A stretch of 64,000 nucleotides of DNA from Vagococcus penaei (GCF_001998885.1 NZ_CP019609.1:784001-848000); one strand, 5' to 3'; shown: positions 54,785 to 63,864, counted from the stretch's first letter. Notes: generated by a model from the sequence alone, not told the origin. Numbers and translations are program-made.

Positions 54785-55552
54785 ATGCTAAAAAAATTAT
54801 ATTTATTTTTGATGTTCGTTTTACTGATTATTTCTGGATTTCTTTCGCTCATTAACCACCGACTAGCTGCGCCACTTGATAGTTTAGTCATAATCATTTT
54901 TGCACTCGATATTTTTTATCAATTCTATCAGAGTGACAATAAGAAGGCCTTTCTAAAGAAACATCCGTTAGATTTTATTGCCTTGATTCCAATCTATACG
55001 GGTTTCCGCTATTTTAAATTGATTCCTTTAACTTTGGCTTTTCTTCGAATTACAACAATGGGAACACGCTATGTGATACCGGTTGTTAATGCCTTATTAA
55101 AATCAGGTATCGGCCGCTTTGCTTGGTATTTTTTATTAGTCTTTTTCTTATTACCATTACCGATGATTTGGATTGAACCAGGTATTAAAAGTTATCAAGA
55201 CCTTGTCTGGTGGACCCTCCAAACCGTCACAACTGTGGGCTATGGCGATATTATTATCTACAACCCAATCAGCCGAATTATTGCTGGTATCTTAATGTTT
55301 CTTGGAATTGGAATGATTAGTGCGTTCACAAGTACCATTACTAAGTTAATGACGAATCCCAAATTAATTAAAGAAGAAGTAAAAAAAGAAACTCACCGTG
55401 TTCTTGAAAAACAAAAAATCAATAATGAGCATGATTCTGAGCAAGTGAATGACTCATTAAATAGCTTATCTCCAGACTCACTGACTTTAGATGATTTGTA
55501 TCGTCTTGAGCAATTAATTAAAATAGAAATCAAAAAGCAAACTAAATTATAA
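54785..55552 (+). CDS. Potassium channel, voltage-gated-like (six-helix)
   Basis: 255 residues. ATG at 54785 is used because TTAGGAG lies 8 bases upstream; an in-frame TTG at 54761 overlaps it. There are four N-terminal helices with few basic residues in the S4 position (KLIPLTLAFLRITTMGTRY). A pore region follows with selectivity filter TVGYGD at 150-155 and a last helix (ISRIIAGILMFLGIGMISAF). The cytoplasmic coiled tail has no RCK domain. It would conduct K+, perhaps aiding membrane potential or pH adjustment in acid; this is inference from position. Confidence 0.9.
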   Translation: MLKKLYLFLMFVLLIISGFLSLINHRLAAPLDSLVIIIFALDIFYQFYQSDNKKAFLKKHPLDFIALIPIYTGFRYFKLIPLTLAFLRITTMGTRYVIPVVNALLKSGIGRFAWYFLLVFFLLPLPMIWIEPGIKSYQDLVWWTLQTVTTVGYGDIIIYNPISRIIAGILMFLGIGMISAFTSTITKLMTNPKLIKEEVKKETHRVLEKQKINNEHDSEQVNDSLNSLSPDSLTLDDLYRLEQLIKIEIKKQTKL

Positions 55553-55605
55553 AAAAATGCCTGGTTATTAGACAATAGGGGAAGTCTAATGATCAGGCAC
55601 TTTTT
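55551..55605 (+). terminator. Terminator of the potassium channel gene
   Basis: TGCCTGGTTATTAGAC pairs with GTCTAATGATCAGGCA, followed by a T run. Confidence 0.88.
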
Positions 55606-55735
55606 ATTGGGAAATTAAAGGGAATATAAGGTTGTAAATAATAAATTATATCTTTTATCAAATTGCCCTACTTTTTATAGAATATCCCTTTTTGCTTACG
55701 TATTTTTTTAATTTTTGTCGTCTAACAAGACACAA

Positions 55736-56415
55736 TTAATTAATTACCTCAAAAATTTCATGTTTATTTTGTCTTTTTTTGAGTGGGCGTTCTTCCGCAC
55801 TATAACCAAATCCGGCCATGTAAGCTACACCATAATCACTTAGATTAATTAAACCTTGAGAAGACAAGTAATCCTCCGTTTGAGCGATATTAAAGCCTTC
55901 AATTGGACAACTGTCAATTCCTAGCTCAGCTGCCGCTGTTAGCATATTGCCTAACGCGATATAGGTTTGTTTCGTTGCCCATTGAAAGATATCTTTTTCA
56001 GTCGTTAAATTAAAATCATGTTCTTGAAACTGTTTAAAAAATTCTTGTTGGCGACTAACTTGACTAAAATCACGCCCTTGTACTGCCTCCACAATATGTT
56101 TAACATGTGTACTGTTTGCTTTAACATTTTTTCGAGCTAGAGCAATAACAAAGTGACTCGCACCATCTAGACTATTTAAAGCTCCCCAAGCAAATGGTCG
56201 TAAGTCAGTTTTGATTTGTTCGTTATGAATTATTAAAAACTTCCAAGGTTCATAACCAAAGGAACTGGGTGATAAACGTGCAACTTCTTCAATTATAGCC
56301 CAATCTTCATCACTAATTTTTTTGTCTCGTCAAATTTCTTTGTTGCATATCTAAATTGATGTGTAGTTAAAATCATCTCTCTAATTTCTGCTTTCGTTAG
56401 CTGCTCATTCATCAT
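55736..56415 (-). pseudogene. Nitroreductase-family NAD(P)H oxidoreductase, frameshifted at poly-A
   Basis: The start at 56415 (MMNEQLTKAEIREMILT) has GGAG 7 bases upstream. After FDETKK the frame ends because a poly-A tract has seven A (T7 at 56317-56323). One more A gives KISDEDWAIIEEVARLSP and reads through to the stop at 55736, an intact protein of about 226 residues. The FMN-contact segments are present: RLSPSSFGYEPWKF, then GNMLTAAAELGIDSCPIEGF and a C-terminal AGFGYSAEERP. It lies downstream of the OYE gene in the same orientation, likely one redox operon under the MarR protein. Confidence 0.85.
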
Positions 56416-56439
56416 AATATCACTCCATCACTTTCTGTT

Positions 56440-57531
56440 TTATTTATCTGGTCTCACGGCATAAACAAAATCCCATAATTCTGGAACGTCCATCATCGTT
56501 AAATTAACATCATTGCCTAAATCTTTTCGACTTCGGATCTCTGAATCACGATGAGTTAAGATTTTCCCGCCCCAATCAGGATCAATCAACAAAGCTTGTC
56601 CAACTGCAACTAATTCTGCATCTTGTAACACTTGTTCAACGTCTGCTGACGTCGTTACACCGCCAACTCCCATAAGAGGCAAACGTCCATTAATTACCTT
56701 ATGCACCCAAGTTAAGATACTTTGACCTTGATAATCTACTTCATTTGATTCTCGGTGGTAATCATTCAATGAAACATGTAAATAATCAAGTGGCCATTCA
56801 AGTAGTTTTTCAATCAAGTAAGCTGTATCTGCCATACGAATTCCTGGTGTTTCATATTCTTCTGGTGAAAAACGATAACCGAAAATAAATTCCTCGGAAG
56901 CTTCTTCAGCAATCAATTGGCTCAATTCTTTTACAAGTAATAAAATAAATTTAAAGCGTTTATCTAACGTACCACCCCAGTCATCCGTCCGTCGATTAGA
57001 ATGTGGTGAAAAAAATTGTTGAATCAAATAGGTATTTGCTCCATGTAATTCAATTCCATCAAAACCAGCTTGAATCGCACGACGTGTTCCCTGCTTAAAA
57101 TCAGCAATCACTTCATAAATTTCAGTATCTGTAAGTTCTCGAGGCGTTTCAGCATTTGTTCTTTCCGCTTTAATACTGCTCGCCGAAACAGGTTGCTCAC
57201 CATCTAAAACAGCTCGTGAAGTCATTCTACCAGCATGAAAAATTTGTAGAATAGCCTTAGCACCTTGTTGTTGAATTCCCTTAGCTAACCGTGTCAACCC
57301 TTCTATATGTGAATCGTCGTAAACGCCTAATTCACCAAACCACCCCTTACCATTTTTTTGGACGTTTGTCGCGCCAGTAATTACCATACTTACATCCCTG
57401 CTACGATTGGCGTAATAAGTTACCTCATCATTTGTCACGACACCGTTGAAATAACTTAACTGTGTGGTCATTGGTGCCATCACCAACGGATTTTTTAAGA
57501 CTACACCATTTGCTAATTGAACTTGTTTCAT
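56440..57531 (-). CDS. NADH:flavin oxidoreductase, old yellow enzyme family
   Basis: 363-residue FMN-dependent TIM-barrel ene-reductase. Family landmarks: the N-terminal LKNPLVMAPMTTQLS, the substrate-binding ELHGANTYLIQQFFSP (HGAN with the usual His/Asn pair) and RTDDWGGTLDKRFKF. The C-terminal FMN-phosphate region is MGVGGVTTSADVEQVL. AGGAGG precedes ATG. It lies behind a MarR gene, with a palindrome between them; such pairs often respond to quinones or other electrophiles. Physiological substrate unknown. Confidence 0.92.
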   Translation of the reverse strand: MKQVQLANGVVLKNPLVMAPMTTQLSYFNGVVTNDEVTYYANRSRDVSMVITGATNVQKNGKGWFGELGVYDDSHIEGLTRLAKGIQQQGAKAILQIFHAGRMTSRAVLDGEQPVSASSIKAERTNAETPRELTDTEIYEVIADFKQGTRRAIQAGFDGIELHGANTYLIQQFFSPHSNRRTDDWGGTLDKRFKFILLLVKELSQLIAEEASEEFIFGYRFSPEEYETPGIRMADTAYLIEKLLEWPLDYLHVSLNDYHRESNEVDYQGQSILTWVHKVINGRLPLMGVGGVTTSADVEQVLQDAELVAVGQALLIDPDWGGKILTHRDSEIRSRKDLGNDVNLTMMDVPELWDFVYAVRPDK

Positions 57532-57551
57532 TTTCTCGACCTCCTAGGCTA

Positions 57552-57579
57552 TATTATTAATGCATGTGCATACATAATA
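57552..57579 (-). promoter_or_regulatory. Candidate MarR operator upstream of the OYE gene
   Basis: Imperfect palindrome with a central ATGCA-TG-TGCAT (57560-57571) and outer TATTA/TAATA arms, 21-48 bp before the OYE start codon and next to the MarR gene's terminator. Size and position fit a MarR-type site. Confidence 0.5.
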
Positions 57580-57584
57580 TAAAA

Positions 57585-57615
57585 TAAAAAAGCATCTTTT
57601 ACAAGTAAGATGCTC
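57585..57615 (-). terminator. Terminator of the marR-type gene
   Basis: AGCATCTT and AAGATGCT arms, followed by a T run on the minus strand. It separates the regulator from the OYE-nitroreductase unit. Confidence 0.82.
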
Positions 57616-57626
57616 TGGGAAAAAAA

Positions 57627-58043
57627 TTATTTTAATTTTATTGATAAACAACTTAAGTAATCACCTGTAAATATAGGTTTCAATGATTCATCAACAATTT
57701 CAGAACTCTCTAAATAGCAAACTTTACCCTGCTCAGTTAAGCGGACATATTTTTCTTTTTTATTTCCTGGTAAAAAGTATGCCTCAATAACTTTATGACA
57801 TTTTTTTTCCATACGCATAATCATCCGTGACATCGCACTTTGACTCAAACCAATAAATTTTTCCAACTCCGTCATATTGACATCACGTTCCGCATTTTGA
57901 TAAAGATAATACAATAAGTAAAATTCTTTTAACGTCAAATCTTTTCGTTCTAATAATAAGCGTTCAATATTGGCATCAACCTCCATTTGAAGTTGAAACA
58001 GTGATAACCAATTATCAATCCGCAATTCCTTTGTATTACTCAC
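57627..58043 (-). CDS. MarR-family transcriptional regulator
   Basis: 138 residues, GTG start with AAGGTGG upstream. The winged helix-turn-helix core is at about 40-105 (DLTLKEFYLLYYLYQNAE, then MTELEKFIGLSQSAMSRMIMRMEKKCHK as the recognition region). The wing reads KEKYVRLTEQG. Two Cys (83 and 109) could be redox-sensitive, but this is not established. It probably represses the OYE-nitroreductase genes downstream. Confidence 0.88.
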   Translation of the reverse strand: MSNTKELRIDNWLSLFQLQMEVDANIERLLLERKDLTLKEFYLLYYLYQNAERDVNMTELEKFIGLSQSAMSRMIMRMEKKCHKVIEAYFLPGNKKEKYVRLTEQGKVCYLESSEIVDESLKPIFTGDYLSCLSIKLK

Positions 58044-58124
58044 ACAGTGACACCACCTTCAACTAAACATTATTCCTTAATTATTGTAGATGATTTATAC
58101 AGGTTTGTATAGCAAATAAATTAA

Positions 58125-58168
58125 CGAAAAAGACTTAAAAAACACATAGTGTGCTTTTCAAGTCTCAG
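58125..58168 (-). terminator. Terminator of the polysaccharide deacetylase gene
   Basis: On the minus strand AGACTTGAAAAGCACA pairs with TGTGTTTTTTAAGTCT, followed by a T run. Confidence 0.82.
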
Positions 58169-58173
58169 TTTTT

Positions 58174-59501
58174 TTAAATAACATCAATTAATTCATCAAC
58201 AAAACAAAATTCGTATCCTTGAGATTTTAAATGTTTAATCATCGGATCAAGACTATCAGCAGTTGTACTATAAATGTCATGCATTAAGATCACACTATGC
58301 GGTAATACACTAGATTTAACTTGTTTTAAAATCGCGTTTGAATTACGTGTTTTCCAATCTAATGAATCCACGTTCCATAAAGCTATTTCCATCCCTGTTG
58401 CATTTTTCACTTTTGAGTTAAATGAGCCGTACGGCGGTCTTAACAGATAAGGTTCCTCACCAATAATTTTTTCGATTTTTTGGTTCGTTTTTATGACTTC
58501 ATTTTGAATCCCTTTTTCATCTAAATTGATTAAATTAGCATGGCTGTAACTATGATTCGCAATTACATGGCCTTCATCATGAGCACGCTTGACTACATCA
58601 GGATTGGCATCCACCATCGAACCCAAAACAAAAAATGTCGCTTTGACATCATTTTTTTCAAAATATCCAGAATACGAGGTGTACTAGTATTATTAGGACC
58701 ATCATCAAAAGTCAATGCTACAAGTTTTTTATCTGATACGGCCTTATTTTTTTGATCTAAATGATTCGATAATAATTCAACTTTTGACGTCAAATCATTA
58801 CGAATTTCTGGATTTTTAACCAAATGAAGCTGATGTGAAATAGACCGATAGTCTTCCCTAGACGGTTCCTTGATTATCTTATCATCAGAAACAAAGGTCT
58901 TTAACTCTTTTTCCAATTTGGTAATCGTTGAATTTTGCTTTTTAGCACTATTAATCCCTGCTGTTACAACTTCTTTAAACTCATCATCAGGAAGTTTAGT
59001 CTGTAATTTCTCTAGTGTATCAATTTTCTTAGTTTCATTTGCTTCTTTTAAAGCAGACTCTTGATTAAATTGATAATTTTTGATTGGGTTATCTAAAAAT
59101 AAATCAGTTAAATCAACTTGACTAGCATATTTATTAGCAAAAGTACTAGCTTGTTTATCTAGTTTCTTAGCTTCCTTACGAACAGCAATCAAATCAGTCG
59201 CAATAATTTTATTGGAAACATTTGGAGCCTTAGCTAATACTTGATAGGAGTCATTCGCTAACTCTTTTATCTTTTTTAAATTATTCTTTGCATTGTCCAT
59301 ATTTAAAAATGCACTATTTTTCGAATCATATGAAGTGTGTAATAGATTCTCTAATTGTTGATTCTTCGCTCTAACTTCAGTTACAATTTTTTTAGCTTGA
59401 TTATTTTTTTGAATTGTCATCCCTACATAAATTAATTCAACGATCAACACTAGACCTAGAGCAACAACCAAGCAACGTTGCCATTTTTTCATTCGTTTCA
59501 T
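58174..59501 (-). pseudogene. Membrane-anchored polysaccharide deacetylase (NodB domain), frameshifted at poly-A
   Basis: The N-terminal frame (59501-58593) has one membrane helix (about 9-29), a long helical extracellular region, and the start of a NodB domain (LVALTFDDGPNN). It goes out of frame after ILDILKK. The poly-A tract there has seven A (T7 at 58652-58658). With eight the frame continues NDVKATFFVLGSMVD into the second frame, with HSYSHANL, RPPYGSFN and LMHDIYS motifs ending at 58174. The restored protein is about 442 residues. Such enzymes deacetylate peptidoglycan GlcNAc or other surface glycans and give lysozyme resistance. Only the frameshift argues against function. Confidence 0.85.
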
Positions 59502-59530
59502 TTTTTTAACGCCAACCTTTTCTTTGTTCT

Positions 59531-59567
59531 AAAAAAAATAAACTATTACTTACAATAATAGTTTATT
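59531..59567 (-). terminator. Terminator-like hairpin in the deacetylase leader
   Basis: AATAAACTATTA (59537-59548) and TAATAGTTTATT (59556-59567) perfect arms, followed on the minus strand by eight T. It ends 30 bp before the deacetylase start codon, so it would attenuate that gene's transcript rather than end another gene. The stem is nearly all A/T and may be weak. Confidence 0.5.
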
Positions 59568-59652
59568 TTTTATAATCCCTTGTTAGTTTACCTTGATAAA
59601 AAATATTTTTCAAGTATTTAAGCTAATAAAAGTTATTAAATTATTTTCAACT

Positions 59653-59693
59653 AAATTCAATATTTTCATTTTTTTATTGAAAATATTGAATTT
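59653..59693. repeat. Perfect inverted repeat with 16-bp arms
   Basis: AAATTCAATATTTTCA (59653-59668) and TGAAAATATTGAATTT (59678-59693) with a 9-base loop, about 150 bp upstream of the deacetylase. The rest of the 464-bp gap 59502-59965 is AT-rich without other recognisable features except the two hairpins and the exporter terminator. Confidence 0.75.
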
Positions 59694-59913
59694 CATCACT
59701 AAAAAAACTTCTTATTCTCAAATAAAATAACCATATACTCGTTATTATTTGAAAGGTTATTAATATTTTTATGTCATTTTATATTAAAATATTCCTAATC
59801 ATTTCGTAAATCAACTAAATATGGTATTTTAGCATTAGATCACTTTAAAAATAGCTGTTTCTTCTATTATTAATACATTATTTAATGTTTTAATAAATAT
59901 CATTCATTAAATT

Positions 59914-59950
59914 GATAAAAAACAGCTAGCTTATCCAAAGCTAACTGTTT
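59914..59950 (-). terminator. Terminator of the ABC exporter operon
   Basis: AAACAGCTAGCTT and AAGCTAACTGTTT arms with a short loop and a T run on the minus strand. Confidence 0.87.
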
Positions 59951-59965
59951 ATCTTTATAATCTAT

Positions 59966-61843
59966 TTAATCCATCTCAATGACGCCTGTCGCGAGTTGAT
60001 GATACAATCCAAGCTCACCAAGTAGGCTGTGATGCGTCCCACGTTCTATAATACGTCCGTGGTCCATTACCATAATGACATCTGCATTTTGAATTGTTGA
60101 TAGTCTATGAGCAATTACAAAAACAGTCCGACCTTCCATTAGACGATCCATTCCTTCTTGAACAATTAATTCAGTCCGCGTATCAATACTTGATGTGGCT
60201 TCATCTAAAATCATAACTGGCGGATTGGCAATAGCTGCCCGAGCAATCGCTAATAGCTGACGTTGCCCTTGTGACAAGCTATCTCCACTACCACTAATCA
60301 CAGTATCATATCCGTCAGCTAATTTTTCAATAAAATAATCCGCATTAGCTAATTTAGCCGCGGCATAAACCTCAGCATCTGTTGCATCAAGCTTACCGTA
60401 ACGGATATTTTCTTTAATTGTACCAGTAAACAAATGTGTATCCTGTAAAACAACTCCTAAGGATTGACGTAACGACTCTTTTGTAATTTGTTTAATATCT
60501 ATTCCATCATAGAAAATTTGCCCCTTTTGAATATCATAGAAACGATTAATTAAATTCGTAATAGTCGTTTTACCCGCACCTGTTGCACCAACAAAGGCTA
60601 TCTTTTGTCCAGGTTTAGCAAATAGATTAATGTCATGTAGTATCTGTTTATCCTCATCATAAGAAAAATCAACATGTTCAAAGGTCACATCGCCTGTAAC
60701 CCTTGTATAATGATACATCCCATCTACTTGGCGTACTTTCCAAGCCCACATACCTGTCCGAGTACTTGACTCACTTAAATGACCATTTTCATCATACGTA
60801 GCATGCACCAATGTTGTTGTTCCACTGTCCGTTTCAGCAGGCTCATCCATTAAACTAAAAATGCGTTCAGCACCAGCTAAGGCCATAATCACAAAATTAA
60901 TCTGCTGTGAAATCTGGCTAATAGGCATATTTAAAGATCTACTCAACTGCAAGAAAGAGGCAATCATCCCAATAGTCAATCCACTAATACCATAAATAGA
61001 AAATAAACCACCGACAACTGCTACTAAAACATATTGAATATTTAGCAAGTTCATCATAATTGGCATTAATGAGTTAGCGTATATATTAGCTTGCGTCGCA
61101 CTTTCCCTTAAATCTTCAGTTATATTTTCAAAGTCAGTCACAACTTTTTGCTCATGATTAAATATTTTAACAACTTTTTGACCATGAATCATCTCTTCGA
61201 TATAACCATTGACACGTGCTATATCACGTTGTTGTTGCCCAAAAAACTTACCACTACGACCTGCAATAAACCGAATTGTCAACATCATCAAAGTAACAGA
61301 AATCATTACAAATAATGTTAAGGGAATACTAATTGTAAACATAGCGATAAAGGTACTTACAAAACTAACTAAAGCAGCAATTAAGTTAGGGAGACTTTGT
61401 GACATCATTTGACGTAATGTATCAATATCGTTCGTATAATGACTCATAATACTCCCAAAGCTATGTTGATCAAAGTAACGGATCGGCAATGATTCCATAT
61501 GTGTAAATAATTGATTACGAATTTGCTTCTGAGTTCCTTCACTAATTGTTACCATCATCATATTGTAAAGTAAGTTTGCTAGGATCCCAATACCATAAAT
61601 TAAAGCCATCGTTAATACAGCTTTTAATAATCCGCTAAAATTAGGATTAGCGGTTCCTAATAAAGGTGTTACGTAATCATCCACAACTACTTGTAAAAAC
61701 AAAGAACCACGAATATTAGCAAACGTACTAACAAAAATAAGTGAGAGTACACCAATTAAGCGCCATCCGTAAGTTTGAAACATAAAGCCAAAAATACGTT
61801 TAAGAGTTCCGATTGGATTTTGACTGCCACGATGTTTACTCAT
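59966..61843 (-). CDS. Heterodimeric ABC exporter, subunit with canonical ATPase site (LmrD-like)
   Basis: 625 residues; ATG at 61843 is used because AAAGGA lies 10 bases upstream. The N-terminal exporter membrane domain has six helices (about 25-320). The nucleotide-binding domain has Walker A GATGAGKTT, signature LSQGQRQLLAIARA, Walker B MILDEATSSID with the catalytic Glu, and switch His (VIAHRLS). An insertion of about 45 residues (SGTTTLVHATYDENGHLSES and on) lies between the two domains. It overlaps the partner gene by 8 bases. Likely a multidrug or lipid exporter. Confidence 0.9.
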   Translation of the reverse strand: MSKHRGSQNPIGTLKRIFGFMFQTYGWRLIGVLSLIFVSTFANIRGSLFLQVVVDDYVTPLLGTANPNFSGLLKAVLTMALIYGIGILANLLYNMMMVTISEGTQKQIRNQLFTHMESLPIRYFDQHSFGSIMSHYTNDIDTLRQMMSQSLPNLIAALVSFVSTFIAMFTISIPLTLFVMISVTLMMLTIRFIAGRSGKFFGQQQRDIARVNGYIEEMIHGQKVVKIFNHEQKVVTDFENITEDLRESATQANIYANSLMPIMMNLLNIQYVLVAVVGGLFSIYGISGLTIGMIASFLQLSRSLNMPISQISQQINFVIMALAGAERIFSLMDEPAETDSGTTTLVHATYDENGHLSESSTRTGMWAWKVRQVDGMYHYTRVTGDVTFEHVDFSYDEDKQILHDINLFAKPGQKIAFVGATGAGKTTITNLINRFYDIQKGQIFYDGIDIKQITKESLRQSLGVVLQDTHLFTGTIKENIRYGKLDATDAEVYAAAKLANADYFIEKLADGYDTVISGSGDSLSQGQRQLLAIARAAIANPPVMILDEATSSIDTRTELIVQEGMDRLMEGRTVFVIAHRLSTIQNADVIMVMDHGRIIERGTHHSLLGELGLYHQLATGVIEMD

Positions 61844-63569
61844 TATCACCAAATCCTTTCTGTTGCGACTGATATACTTCTTGATAAATTTTATTCGTTC
61901 TTAATAACTCTTCATGTGTGCCGATTCCATTTATTTGTCCTTTATCCATCACAATTATTTTATCAGCTTCTTGAATGGATTGAATTCTTTGTGCAATTAT
62001 AAATGTCGTCGTTCCAGGTATTTCTTTTTTGAGACCGTCTCGTATCATTTGGTCAGTTTTGGTATCAACCGCACTTGTTGAGTCATCTAAAATTAATATT
62101 TTAGGTTTCTTTAGCAAGGCACGTGCAATCGTTAACCGTTGCTTTTGACCACCAGATAAGTTGGTCCCACCTTGAGTTAGAACCGTTTCATATTTATCAG
62201 GTAATTCTTCAATAAATTGATCTGCTTGAGAAATATGACACACACGTTTTAAATCAACATCCGTTGCTGTCGCATCTCCCCATAACAAATTATCTTTAAT
62301 TGTCCCAGAAAACAATATATTTTGTTGTAACACCATCGCAACGTTATCACGAAGAGTCTTGATATCATATAGCTTAACATCAACTCCGCCAACAAGAACT
62401 TGACCCTTTTGAACATCATATAATCTTGGAATTAATTGAACTAAAGACGTTTTAGAACTACCAGTACCACCTATTATCCCTACGACTTCACCAGAATTAA
62501 CGACTAGATTAATATTAAATAATGCAGATTTTCTATCATCTGCTACATAGCTAAAAGTAACCCCTTTAAATTCTACTTTACCACTTGTTACATCATAAAT
62601 AGGTTCAACGGGATTTTTTAAGTCACTTTCCTCAGAAATCACTTCAGTAATCCGTTCTGCAGAAGCTTTTGCAATAATAACCATTACAAAAACCATGGAT
62701 AACATATTTAAACTCATTAATATCTGTCCAGCATAGGTATACATACTAACGAGTTCTCCAGTACTTAGATCACCTACAACAATCAATTTGGCACCCACCC
62801 ATGAAATCAGTAACATAGCAGAATACATACTAAACTGCATCAATGGTGTATTAAAAGCAACAATTCTTTGTGCCAGAGAATATCGACGATACATCTGTTC
62901 TGATACATCTTCAAATTTCATAATTTCACGATCTTCACGAACATAAGATTTAACCACTCGAATACCTTGCAAATTTTCTTGAACAATTTGATTCATTCGA
63001 TCATAGACTTTAAAGACTTTCTCAAAAACAGGAAAAGCAAAACGAATAATTAAAAATAAGCCTAAAGCTAATATAGGAATAATTAAAAGAAAAGTTGTTG
63101 CTAATTTTTTATTAATAATAAATGCCATCATTAAAGAAAAGATAAACATTAATGGACTTCTAATTAAAATCCTAATCACCATTTGATAAGCATTTTGGAC
63201 ATTTGTCACATCTGTAGTAAGACGTGTCACTAAACCTGAAGATGAAAATTTATCAATATTTGAAAAAGAAAAATCTTGGACTTTACCAAACAGGCGATTT
63301 CTTAAATTCCTTGCAAATCCTGCAGAAGCAATCGCTGCATATCTACCAGACATGGCACCTAAAAATAAAGCTAAAATTGCTAAAATTACTAATAACCCGC
63401 CAATCAATATAATATTACGAGTATTTTGTTTCTCAATTCCTTGGTCAATTAATACCGCCATTACTAGTGGTATTATAATATCTAAAGCTACCTCTAATGT
63501 CACAAATATTGGTACAATCAACGTTGTTTTTTTAAATTCTTTAACATTTGACAGTAGTATTTTCAACAT
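61836..63569 (-). CDS. Heterodimeric ABC exporter, subunit with degenerate ATPase site (LmrC-like)
   Basis: 577 residues. The start at 63569 (MLKILLSNVKEFKK) follows a GGGGAAAG site; an upstream in-frame ATG adds 29 residues with no family match and runs towards the rRNA-operon terminator. Six membrane helices are followed by an ATPase domain: Walker A GGTGSSKTS, signature LSGGQKQRLTIARA and Walker B LILDDSTSAVD, where Asp replaces the catalytic Glu. The switch residue is Gln (IIAQRIQ) instead of His. These substitutions mark the degenerate-site half of an asymmetric exporter such as LmrCD or BmrCD. Confidence 0.9.
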   Translation of the reverse strand: MLKILLSNVKEFKKTTLIVPIFVTLEVALDIIIPLVMAVLIDQGIEKQNTRNIILIGGLLVILAILALFLGAMSGRYAAIASAGFARNLRNRLFGKVQDFSFSNIDKFSSSGLVTRLTTDVTNVQNAYQMVIRILIRSPLMFIFSLMMAFIINKKLATTFLLIIPILALGLFLIIRFAFPVFEKVFKVYDRMNQIVQENLQGIRVVKSYVREDREIMKFEDVSEQMYRRYSLAQRIVAFNTPLMQFSMYSAMLLISWVGAKLIVVGDLSTGELVSMYTYAGQILMSLNMLSMVFVMVIIAKASAERITEVISEESDLKNPVEPIYDVTSGKVEFKGVTFSYVADDRKSALFNINLVVNSGEVVGIIGGTGSSKTSLVQLIPRLYDVQKGQVLVGGVDVKLYDIKTLRDNVAMVLQQNILFSGTIKDNLLWGDATATDVDLKRVCHISQADQFIEELPDKYETVLTQGGTNLSGGQKQRLTIARALLKKPKILILDDSTSAVDTKTDQMIRDGLKKEIPGTTTFIIAQRIQSIQEADKIIVMDKGQINGIGTHEELLRTNKIYQEVYQSQQKGFGDNE

Positions 63570-63618
63570 ATTTACTTTCCCCTTTTCCATTTTATTTTTA
63601 ATTAAAAATTTGTATAAA

Positions 63619-63648
63619 CAAAAAAACAAAGGAATTTTCCTTTGTTTT
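63619..63648 (-). terminator. Terminator of the rRNA-tRNA operon
   Basis: AAACAAAGGAA and TTCCTTTGTTT arms, followed by seven T on the minus strand, just after tRNA-Asn. Confidence 0.87.
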
Positions 63649-63662
63649 TTACTCAATAGTAA

Positions 63663-63736
63663 CTCCGGCAGTAGGACTCGAACCTACGACATCATGATTA
63701 ACAGTCATGCGCTACTACCAACTGAGCTATGCCGGA
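63663..63736 (-). tRNA. tRNA-Asn (anticodon GTT)
   Basis: A full cloverleaf on the minus strand: acceptor TCCGGCA/TGCCGGA with discriminator G, D-loop AGCTCAGTTGGTAG, anticodon loop CTGTTAA (anticodon at 63700-63702) and T-arm GTAGGTTCGAGTCCTAC. CCA is not encoded, so it is a natural substrate for RNase Z, whose gene is in this window. It follows 5S rRNA by about 12 bp. Confidence 0.95.
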
Positions 63737-63748
63737 ATACTTATAAAT

Positions 63749-63864
63749 GCGTGGCAGCGTCCTACTCTCACAAAGAGAAACCCTTCACTACCCTCGGCGC
63801 TAAGAAGCTTAACTGCTGTGTTCGGCATGGTTACAGGTGTATCCTTCTTGCCATCACCACCACA
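63749..63864 (-). rRNA. rrf: 5S ribosomal RNA
   Basis: About 116 nt on the minus strand, from TGTGGTGGTGATGGC to GACGCTGCCACGC. The 5' and 3' ends pair, and the conserved CCGAACACAGCAGTTAAGC loop region is present. Confidence 0.95.

Noticed and set aside
61852..61852. GTG start for the second ABC exporter subunit
   Set aside because: AAAGGA would be only 4 bases away; ATG at 61843 has proper spacing.
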